64,000 bases of DNA from NCBI GenBank assembly GCA_028868825.1, contig JAGWTU010000010.1:62001-126000 (forward strand). Reading direction: 5' to 3'. This DNA comes from Burkholderiales bacterium. GTDB lineage: Bacteria; Pseudomonadota; Gammaproteobacteria; Burkholderiales; Burkholderiaceae_C. Below are positions 27,571-36,506 of the stretch, in pieces; the stretch's first letter is position 1, and each line of letters opens with the position of its first letter. A model generated the notes under the pieces. That model saw only the letters and a program-made list of their open reading frames with translations. It had not been told where the DNA came from and did no database searches. Made by a program: the position numbers and the translations under genes.

Positions 27571-29400
27571 TCAATGCAGGCTGCGCGTGAGCTGCGCATA
27601 CAGGCCCGCCAGGCGTTCGGGCAGTTCAGCCGGACGCCGCACGACGGCGTAGCCGCCGGGCCCGAAGATGCGCGGCAGGTAGTCCTGGCCGTGGCTGTCG
27701 ACGGTGATGCAGAACGGATGCAGGCCGGCGCGGCGGGCCGCATGCAGCGCGTGGTGCGTGTCCTCGATGCCGTAGCGGCCCTCGTAGTGATCGACGTCGT
27801 TGGGCTTGCCGTCGGTGAGCAGCAGCAGCAGCCGCTGTTCGCAGGGCTCGGCCGCGAGCAGCGCCGTGGCGCGCCGCACGGCCGCGCCCATGCGCGTGTA
27901 GTGCGCCGGCGCGATGCGCTCGACCCGGCCGCGCGCGGCGCCGTCGTAGGGCTGATCGAAACGCTTCAGCTCGCTCAGTTGCACATCCATGCGGCGGCGC
28001 GAACTGAAGCCGTAGATCGCCGAGCGGTCGCCGGTGACGGCCAGCGATACACCGAACAGGTGCAGGCTGTCGCGGATGACGTCGATGACGCGGCGGCCGT
28101 CGGCCAGCGACGCCTCGGTCGACAGCGACAGATCGGCCAGCAGCAGGCAGGCGAGGTCGCGCCGGCGGCGCCGCACGGTGCGGTAGCAGTCTTCCATCGC
28201 GGCGCCGGGCTCGACGCGGCCGCGGATGCAGGCGTCGAGATCGATCTCGTCGCCCTGCGGCTGGCGGCGCAGCGTCTGGCGCTGCGGCGCCAGCGCCGAG
28301 AGCCGGTGCTGCAGCCGGCGCTGGTCGGCTCGCAGATGGGTCGGCAATTCGATCGCATCGGCATTCGCCGGCGCGCGGATGACGACCGCGCAATGGCCTT
28401 CGAGCAGGCGCCGGCTGCGGTAGTCCCATTCCGGAACCGGCACGGCCTGCGGCGCGGCGACGCCCGGGTCGTCGGCACCCGCGGCGCGGTCGAGATTCAT
28501 GCGCAGCGCCTTGGCCACCGCGCGGCCGTCGTTGCCGACGCTGATGAGGTCGAGGTCGTCTGCCGCGCGGGCGAGGTCCTCGTCGTCGTTGTCCTGGACC
28601 TCGTGGCGCACGCGGGCGTATTCGGTCCAGCTGAAGATCGATTCGGGGCGGAAGATGAGCAGGCCGCCGCCGCGCTCGGGCGCCTGCGCCGATTCGGCCT
28701 GTCGGCGCTGGCGGTCGTCCTGCAGCGTCGGCGCGGCGGTGGCGCCCTCGGCTTCGGGAGGCGGCGCGGCAGCGGCGCCGCGCAAGAGAACGTCGGGGCC
28801 GAGCCACAGCGGCACCGGCTGCGGCGCGCGACGCAGCGGCGGCCATGCGATTTCCTGCGCCGGGTCGGCGATGGCCGAGCGCAGCGCCGCCTCGAAGCGC
28901 GCCTCGTCCGGCGGCAAGGCCTCGGGCAACGGACGCCGCGCCACCTCGGCGGCGGCGAGCCGGCGGTAGTCCTGCGCGAGTCCGGCGTAGCGCTCGATGA
29001 GCCAGCGGCTGCCCAGCAGATTGCGCTGCGCCCAGTGGCCGCCTGCCGATGCCGCGGGCGCCACCGCGGCCAGCGCGGCCAGCCAGCGGTAGAGCGCGCG
29101 GTTGAGCGCGCGCTCGGGATAGATCGCCAGCGTCGGCGGCAGGCGCAGCGACTCCTCGTCGCAGGCGGCCTGCGCCACGCGCAGCCGCGTGCCGGCAAGC
29201 CGATCGGCCCAGCCGCGCCGCGCGCCGTGGCGCCGCGCCGCCGCGGCATCGATGCGCAGGCCGTGCGCGCCGCCGAGGGCGCGGAACAGCAGGCCGAGTT
29301 CGTCGCTCATCGTCGTCAGCTCGACGGCGGCGTCGCGATGCTCGGTCGCCGCCCAGCGCGTGACGATGCGGTGCCACCAGATGCCGACCCGCTCTTCCAT
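27571..29400 (-). CDS. norD: Nitric oxide reductase activation protein NorD
   Basis: A 609-residue cytoplasmic protein needed in characterised denitrifiers for maturation of nitric oxide reductase, acting with the AAA+ protein NorQ. The C-terminal von Willebrand factor A domain has an intact MIDAS, DLSLSTEAS at about residue 425, and a LLLTDGKPND motif. The N-terminal half is helical, with an acidic central region (QDNDDEDLARAADDLD). It follows norQ by 37 bp and precedes the DUF3079 gene by 8 bp on the same strand. Confidence 0.93.
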   Translation of the reverse strand: MEERVGIWWHRIVTRWAATEHRDAAVELTTMSDELGLLFRALGGAHGLRIDAAAARRHGARRGWADRLAGTRLRVAQAACDEESLRLPPTLAIYPERALNRALYRWLAALAAVAPAASAGGHWAQRNLLGSRWLIERYAGLAQDYRRLAAAEVARRPLPEALPPDEARFEAALRSAIADPAQEIAWPPLRRAPQPVPLWLGPDVLLRGAAAAPPPEAEGATAAPTLQDDRQRRQAESAQAPERGGGLLIFRPESIFSWTEYARVRHEVQDNDDEDLARAADDLDLISVGNDGRAVAKALRMNLDRAAGADDPGVAAPQAVPVPEWDYRSRRLLEGHCAVVIRAPANADAIELPTHLRADQRRLQHRLSALAPQRQTLRRQPQGDEIDLDACIRGRVEPGAAMEDCYRTVRRRRRDLACLLLADLSLSTEASLADGRRVIDVIRDSLHLFGVSLAVTGDRSAIYGFSSRRRMDVQLSELKRFDQPYDGAARGRVERIAPAHYTRMGAAVRRATALLAAEPCEQRLLLLLTDGKPNDVDHYEGRYGIEDTHHALHAARRAGLHPFCITVDSHGQDYLPRIFGPGGYAVVRRPAELPERLAGLYAQLTRSLH

Positions 29401-29437
29401 TCAGGCCTCCAGCGGCTGCGGCAGGCTGTTCATCACC

Positions 29438-30241
29438 TCATTCACCGAGGATCGCCCGTGCGACCTGCATCAGCCCTTCGACGATGCGCGCGTCGTCGCT
29501 CAGGCATTCGACGATCGCGACGCGGCAGGCCGGCACGGGCGCGAGGCCGAGCACGATGAGCCTTGCCGCGTCGACCAGCAGCCGCGTGCCCGGCGCCTCG
29601 TCGAGGTCATGCTCGGCCGTGCGGCGCAGCGCCGCGGCGAACTGCACGAGGCGGTGCGCCTGCGCGGGCGTGATGCCCGTCTCGCCGATGACGATGCGCT
29701 CCTCGACCTCGGGCGACGGAAAGCCGAAGCTCATCGAGACGAAGCGCTGGCGCGTGCTCGGCTTGAGCGCCTTGAGCAGGTTCTGGTAGCCCGGGTTGTA
29801 CGAGACGACGAGCATGAATTCGGCCGGCGCGCCGAGCGTCTCGCCCAGGCGGTCGATCGGCAGCATGCGGCGGTCGTCGGAGAGCGCATGCAGCACGACG
29901 GTGGTGTCCTTGCGCGCCTCGACGACCTCGTCGAGATAACAGATGCCGCCGGCGCGCACGGCCTGCGTCAGCGGGCCGTCGATCCAGTAGGTGCCTTCGG
30001 CGCCGATGAGATGGCGGCCGACGAGGTCGGCGGCGCTGAGGTCGTCGTGGCAGGAGACGGTGAACAGCGGCCGGCCCAGCCGCGCCGCCATGTGCTCGAC
30101 GAAGCGCGTCTTGCCGCAGCCGGTCGGGCCCTTGAGCAGCACCGGCAGGCGGCTGCGCCAGGCGAGTTCGAACACCTCGACCTCGTCGCCGCTGGCGGTG
30201 TAGGCGGGCAGCAGGGGGCGGTTCAGGGGCAGGACGGTCAT
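29438..30241 (-). CDS. norQ: AAA+ ATPase NorQ/NirQ (CbbQ family)
   Basis: A MoxR-like AAA+ ATPase of 267 residues that works with NorD to activate the NorCB reductase. It shows Walker A GPTGCGKTRFVEH near residues 38-50, the CbbQ/NirQ segment SCHDDLSAADLVGRHLIG, Walker B GGICYLDEVVEA and a sensor region VVSYNPGYQNLLKALKPSTRQ. The start has GGAG upstream. It lies within norC-B-E-F-Q-D on the minus strand. NirQ and NorQ are near-synonyms; norQ is used because of the neighbouring genes. Confidence 0.94.
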   Translation of the reverse strand: MTVLPLNRPLLPAYTASGDEVEVFELAWRSRLPVLLKGPTGCGKTRFVEHMAARLGRPLFTVSCHDDLSAADLVGRHLIGAEGTYWIDGPLTQAVRAGGICYLDEVVEARKDTTVVLHALSDDRRMLPIDRLGETLGAPAEFMLVVSYNPGYQNLLKALKPSTRQRFVSMSFGFPSPEVEERIVIGETGITPAQAHRLVQFAAALRRTAEHDLDEAPGTRLLVDAARLIVLGLAPVPACRVAIVECLSDDARIVEGLMQVARAILGE

Positions 30242-30264
30242 GACGGGAACTCCGGGGATTCGAT

Positions 30265-30555
30265 TCAGGGCAGCAGGAAGGCGAGCGCGACGAGCGATCC
30301 CACCCCTGCGAGATAGCAGAACATCGCCGCGCGCCAGCCCCAGTGGACGCGGCGCAGCCCCATGTAGTGGTCGACCACGAGTTGCCCCTTGGCGACGGCC
30401 AGCGTGAGGCCGGCGAGCACCAGCGGCGCGCCGGCGAGCGCGCGCGGGCCGATGTAGCTGATGCCGGTGAGCGCCAGCAGCGCGAGCCAGGCACGGGTCG
30501 GCGCCGCTGACGGTGCAGGTGCAGGTGCGGGTGCGGGTGCGGCGACGGCGGTCAT
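30265..30555 (-). CDS. norF: NorF-like small membrane protein (cytochrome oxidase subunit IV type)
   Basis: A small inner-membrane protein with three predicted helices: WLALLALTGISYI, LVLAGLTLAVAKGQLVVDHY and AAMFCYLAGVGSLVALAFLL. The pattern and the KGQLVVDHYMGLR segment fit the NorF/subunit IV-like accessory proteins next to NorE in nor clusters. ATG at 30555 is chosen because GAGAG lies seven bases upstream; ATG at 30573 is in frame but has no site. The N-terminus is an Ala-Pro repeat encoded by hexanucleotide repeats. It sits 22 bp downstream of norE. Confidence 0.8.
   Translation of the reverse strand: MTAVAAPAPAPAPAPSAAPTRAWLALLALTGISYIGPRALAGAPLVLAGLTLAVAKGQLVVDHYMGLRRVHWGWRAAMFCYLAGVGSLVALAFLLP
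30512..30541. repeat. Hexanucleotide repeat GGTGC(A/G), five units
   Basis: Five consecutive 6-bp units within the 5' end of the norF-like gene encode alternating Ala-Pro. Slippage here would change the length of the N-terminal tail in frame. Confidence 0.8.
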
Positions 30556-30577
30556 GGCAGGACTCTCATTCATGCAT

Positions 30578-31165
30578 TCAATGCAGGACGTAGACGAGGG
30601 CGAAGAGCACGATCCAGACGAGGTCGACCATGTGCCAGTACGCGCCCGCCGTCTCGACACCGGAGTGGCTGCGTGCGCTGTAGGCGCCGCGGCCGGTCTT
30701 CCAGGCGACGACGGCCAGGATCACCAGGCCCATCAGCACATGCATGAAATGGAAGAACGTCAGCGAGAGATAGAACATGTCGAACAGATTGCGCGACAGG
30801 CCGATGCCGCGCTCGGCATCGAGGCCGAATTCGCCGACCTTGAGCACGACGAAGGCGGCACCGGCCGTCAGCGCCGCGAGCAGCCAGCGACGGCAGGCGG
30901 CGGCGCGATCGGCGCGTATCGCCGCCGCGGCGCGCGCCACCGCATAGCTGCTGCTGATGAAGATCAGCGTGTTGGCCAGGCCGATGCGCCGATCGAGCAG
31001 CGCCTGGCCGGCCTCGAACAGCTCGAGATGGCTGCGCCGGGCCCAGGCGTAGACGATGAACAGGACACCGAACACGCCCATCTCGGCGAAGATGAAGATC
31101 CAGATCGCGAGGTCGCCCGGCAAGGCGCTTGTCGGCCCCTCGCCTCGCAGGCTGAGCGTGTTCAT
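30578..31165 (-). CDS. norE: NorE, cytochrome c oxidase subunit III-like protein
   Basis: A 195-residue integral membrane protein of the heme-copper oxidase subunit III superfamily with about five helices. It shows LAIWIFIFAEMGVFGVLFIVY (cited in part), TLIFISSSYAVARA, LSLTFFHFMHVLMGLVIL and the terminal YWHMVDLVWIVLFALVYVLH region, which carry the conserved Glu and His residues of subunit III. In denitrifiers NorE supports, but is usually not essential for, NO reductase activity. It starts 20 bp after the norB stop and is followed by the norF-like gene. Confidence 0.92.
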   Translation of the reverse strand: MNTLSLRGEGPTSALPGDLAIWIFIFAEMGVFGVLFIVYAWARRSHLELFEAGQALLDRRIGLANTLIFISSSYAVARAAAAIRADRAAACRRWLLAALTAGAAFVVLKVGEFGLDAERGIGLSRNLFDMFYLSLTFFHFMHVLMGLVILAVVAWKTGRGAYSARSHSGVETAGAYWHMVDLVWIVLFALVYVLH

Positions 31166-31185
31166 CGGGCTGTCGACAGTCTCGT

Positions 31186-32628
<1,443 letters not shown>

Positions 32629-33054
32629 TCAGCCCTGAACGTTGGGCGGCCAATGGTTCGTGTCGACATGCGACAGCCATTCGAAATAGGCGTTCAGGTC
32701 GTCGAAATCGGCGTCGCTGAAATCGAAATGCGGCATCTGGCGGCGGCCGGCGATGCCGGTGGGCTGGGTCTTGATCCAGGCCTTGACGAAGTCGGGTCCG
32801 CGGCGCACGTAGACGTTGCCGAGTTCGGGCGCGTAATAGGCGCCCTCGCCGTTGATCGTGTGGCAGCCGACGCAGTTGTTGCTGTCGACGAGGTACTTGC
32901 CGTGCCTGACGCTGGCGGTCAGCCGCTCGGCATGGTCGCGCTGCGGTATCTGCCGCCAGGTGTCGACGGTGAGCACGACATAGATGATGAGAAAGAAGGC
33001 GGCGCCGCCCAGGAAGATATTGCGCGCCATCGCCTTGGTGAAGATCTGCTGCAT
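32629..33054 (-). CDS. norC: Nitric oxide reductase small subunit (cytochrome c)
   Basis: Membrane-anchored monoheme cytochrome c of 141 residues that passes electrons to NorB. An N-terminal anchor helix (FLGGAAFFLIIYVVLTVDT) is followed by the heme motif CVGCH in SNNCVGCHTINGEGAYYAPEL and a Met ligand candidate in GRRQMPHFDF. ATG at 33054 (MQQIFTKAMARN) matches the family start and has GAGGG upstream; the reading frame is open further upstream but that portion overlaps the sigma54 promoter. It is the first gene of the nor unit. Confidence 0.97.
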   Translation of the reverse strand: MQQIFTKAMARNIFLGGAAFFLIIYVVLTVDTWRQIPQRDHAERLTASVRHGKYLVDSNNCVGCHTINGEGAYYAPELGNVYVRRGPDFVKAWIKTQPTGIAGRRQMPHFDFSDADFDDLNAYFEWLSHVDTNHWPPNVQG

Positions 33055-33100
33055 GGTTCTTGGCCCTCGGTGCGGGATCGTTGGTCTTGCCCACTTCAGC

Positions 33101-33115
33101 GCAAGGCCTGTGCCA
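33101..33115 (-). promoter_or_regulatory. Sigma54 promoter of norC
   Basis: On the minus strand TGGCAC-AGGCC-TTGC has both conserved sigma54 elements (-24 GG and -12 GC) at exact spacing. The predicted start point is near 33089, giving a leader of about 35 bases before norC. The dedicated sigma54 activator NorR is encoded divergently and its sites lie just upstream. Confidence 0.85.
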
Positions 33116-33155
33116 CGGCCGACTCCCTTGCAAATCAAGGACTTGGAATGGGCCA

Positions 33156-33170
33156 GGGTTGTTTCGACCC
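33156..33170. promoter_or_regulatory. NorR enhancer site 1
   Basis: GGGT-N7-ACCC, matching the GGT-N7-ACC NorR consensus; its centre is about 74 bp upstream of the predicted norC start point. Confidence 0.75.
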
Positions 33171-33180
33171 TGGGTTCTCA

Positions 33181-33195
33181 GGGTCGGATCGACCC
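33181..33195. promoter_or_regulatory. NorR enhancer site 2
   Basis: GGGT-N7-ACCC, a second perfect GGT-N7-ACC element, centred 25 bp from site 1 and about 99 bp upstream of the predicted norC start point. Confidence 0.75.
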
Positions 33196-33201
33196 TCGCA
33201 A

Positions 33202-33214
33202 GGTAGAATCAACC
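33202..33214. promoter_or_regulatory. NorR enhancer site 3, abutting the norR start codon
   Basis: GGT-N7-ACC ending at the base before the norR ATG, centred 20 bp from site 2. Binding here could also repress norR itself. Confidence 0.65.
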
Positions 33215-34744
<1,530 letters not shown>

Positions 34745-34786
34745 CGGCCGCCACCGGCGCGGCGAATACGGGCCTCGGCCGTCCGT

Positions 34787-34809
34787 TTGATGCATAGAAT
34801 ATGCAGCTT
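34787..34809 (+). promoter_or_regulatory. NsrR operator upstream of ccoG
   Basis: TTGATGCAT-N5-ATGCAGCTT shares the exact GATGCAT-N5-ATGCAGCTT core with the nirK operator and fits the NsrR consensus except at the two outermost left positions and one right-arm base. Its centre contains TAGAAT, a possible -10 element, so occupancy would occlude a promoter about 40 bp ahead of the gene. Confidence 0.7.
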
Positions 34810-34840
34810 TAGCCGACGACCGACCTGGCCGCCCTCCGCC

Positions 34841-36295
34841 GTGCAACCTTCCTCGCCACCTGTCGTGATACCGATCACTCCCGCGGCGCCCGCCGGCGAC
34901 GACGAACTCGAGGTCTCGCTCTACGCCAAGCAGGCCAAGATCTACCCGCGCGCGGTCAGCGGCTGGTTCGCGCGCTGGCGCTGGATCATGGTCTGGGTGA
35001 CGCAGCTCGTCTTCTACGGCGGCCCCTGGCTGAACTGGAACGCTCGTCAGGCGCTGCTGTTCGACCTCGACACGCGCGTCTTCTACGTCTTCGGCCTCGT
35101 GCTGCAGCCGCAGGATTTCATCTGGCTCGCGGCGCTGCTGATCATCGCCGCGCTGGCGCTGTTCTTCTTCACCGCCGTCGCCGGCCGCCTGTGGTGCGGC
35201 TATGCCTGCCCGCAATCGGTCTACACCGAGATCTATCTCTGGATCGAGCGCCATTTCGAGGGTGACCGCCAGGCGCGCATGCGGCTGGACGCCGCGCCCT
35301 GGAGCCTGAACAAGATCTGGCGAAAGGCCGGCAAGCAGACCTGCTGGATCGCCATCGGCCTGTACACCGGCTTCACCTTCGTCGGCTATTTCACGCCCAT
35401 CCACCACCTCGCGGCCGAACTCGCGAGCCTGAGCTTCACGCCCTGGGAATGGTTCTGGGTGCTGTTCTACGGCTTCGCCACCTACGGCAACGCCGGCTAC
35501 ATGCGCGAGCAGGTCTGCAAGTACATGTGCCCCTATGCGCGCTTCCAGAGCGCGCTCATCGACGCCGATTCGATGGTCATCGCCTACGACCCCGGCCGCG
35601 GCGACCCGCGCGGCTCGCGGCCGCGCAAGGTCGACCCGAAGACGCGCGGCCTCGGCGACTGCATCGACTGCACGCTGTGCGTGCAGGTCTGCCCGACCGG
35701 CATCGACATCCGCAACGGGCTGCAGAACGAATGCATCGGCTGCGCCGCCTGCATCGACGTCTGCGACGACGTGATGGGCAAGATGGGCTACGCGCCGGGG
35801 CTGATCCGCTATTCGACCGAGAACGGCGTCGCGCAAGGGCTGACGCGCGCCCAGATGCTGCGCCGCACGCTGCGCCCGCGCGTGCTGATCTACGGCGCGC
35901 TGCTGGCGCTGCTCGGCGCCGGCTTCGTCGTCACGCTGAGCCAGCGCGCGCCGTTCAAGCTCGACATCGTCAAGGACCGCGGCACGCTGGCGCGCGAGGT
36001 CGAGGGCGGCGCGATCGAGAACGTCTACGTGCTGCACATCGCCAACAGCACCGAGCAGCGCCAGCAATACCGCATCGCCGTCAGCGGCCTGCCGGGGCTG
36101 CGCATCGCCAGCGCGAGCGATCTCGCCGTCGACGCCGTCGGCCTGGCCTCGCTGCCGGTGCGCGTCGTGCTGCCGCCCGAGGTCGCGCAGGCCCATGCCG
36201 GCCGCGCCAACCCGGTGCTCTTCGAGGTCACCAGCGGCGCGAGCGGACAGGCCCGCACCGTGCAGCAGGCATCGACCTTCTTCGTGCCGCATTGA
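34841..36295 (+). CDS. ccoG: CcoG/RdxA/FixG-like membrane ferredoxin
   Basis: Inner-membrane protein with two [4Fe-4S] clusters, about 484 residues. It has four to five helices, the CGYACPQSVYTEIYLWIER and CKYMCPYARFQS segments, then the ferredoxin motif CIDCTLCVQVCPTGIDIRNG and CIGCAACIDVC (both quoted in part). An Ig-like FixG C-terminal domain follows. CcoG proteins assist cbb3 oxidase assembly, probably by reducing copper. No cco genes are nearby; the gene follows norR and has an NsrR operator, so it may serve copper or electron supply during NO stress. The start is uncertain: GTG at 34841 fits homologue N-termini, while ATG at 34790 lies inside the operator. Confidence 0.87.
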   Translation: MQPSSPPVVIPITPAAPAGDDELEVSLYAKQAKIYPRAVSGWFARWRWIMVWVTQLVFYGGPWLNWNARQALLFDLDTRVFYVFGLVLQPQDFIWLAALLIIAALALFFFTAVAGRLWCGYACPQSVYTEIYLWIERHFEGDRQARMRLDAAPWSLNKIWRKAGKQTCWIAIGLYTGFTFVGYFTPIHHLAAELASLSFTPWEWFWVLFYGFATYGNAGYMREQVCKYMCPYARFQSALIDADSMVIAYDPGRGDPRGSRPRKVDPKTRGLGDCIDCTLCVQVCPTGIDIRNGLQNECIGCAACIDVCDDVMGKMGYAPGLIRYSTENGVAQGLTRAQMLRRTLRPRVLIYGALLALLGAGFVVTLSQRAPFKLDIVKDRGTLAREVEGGAIENVYVLHIANSTEQRQQYRIAVSGLPGLRIASASDLAVDAVGLASLPVRVVLPPEVAQAHAGRANPVLFEVTSGASGQARTVQQASTFFVPH

Positions 36296-36325
36296 AGCAG
36301 GCCCACGCCGGCGTCGCAGCGGGTC

Positions 36326-36339
36326 TTGAGGCATGTCAA
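36326..36339 (+). promoter_or_regulatory. FNR-like box between ccoG and the hybrid kinase
   Basis: TTGAG-GCAT-GTCAA has intact TTGA and TCAA half-site cores at correct spacing but lacks the flanking T and A of the consensus. It lies 30 bp after the ccoG stop and about 170 bp before the kinase start. Only weak -10 candidates follow, so this is tentative. Confidence 0.4.
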
Positions 36340-36506
36340 GCGGGCCCCTGCCGATAGGCACTAGCGTCGACCCCAACTAGATTAAAGAATAGGTCGACTT
36401 GCGTTGAGGTGCGCATGCCTGCGCGCGGTCGGGGTCGCCGCGCCGCAACGACCGCGGCGGCGGACCGCGCCGTGGCGACAGCCGCCCGACGCCTGCGCGC
36501 GCAAGC

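Noticed and set aside
33129-33142. TTGCAAATCAAGG in the norC-norR interval considered as an FNR box.
   Set aside because: The half-sites do not have the TTGA-N6-TCAA spacing; the NorR/sigma54 elements explain the region.
34790-34792. ATG at 34790 as the ccoG start.
   Set aside because: It lies inside the NsrR operator and adds residues absent from typical CcoG N-termini; GTG at 34841 is more plausible, though neither start has a strong ribosome binding site.
34841-36295. The ferredoxin-like membrane protein considered as NapH or NosR.
   Set aside because: The FixG-type Ig-like C-terminal domain and CGYACPQSVYTEI segment fit CcoG; NosR would have an FMN-binding periplasmic domain, and no nap or nos genes are present.
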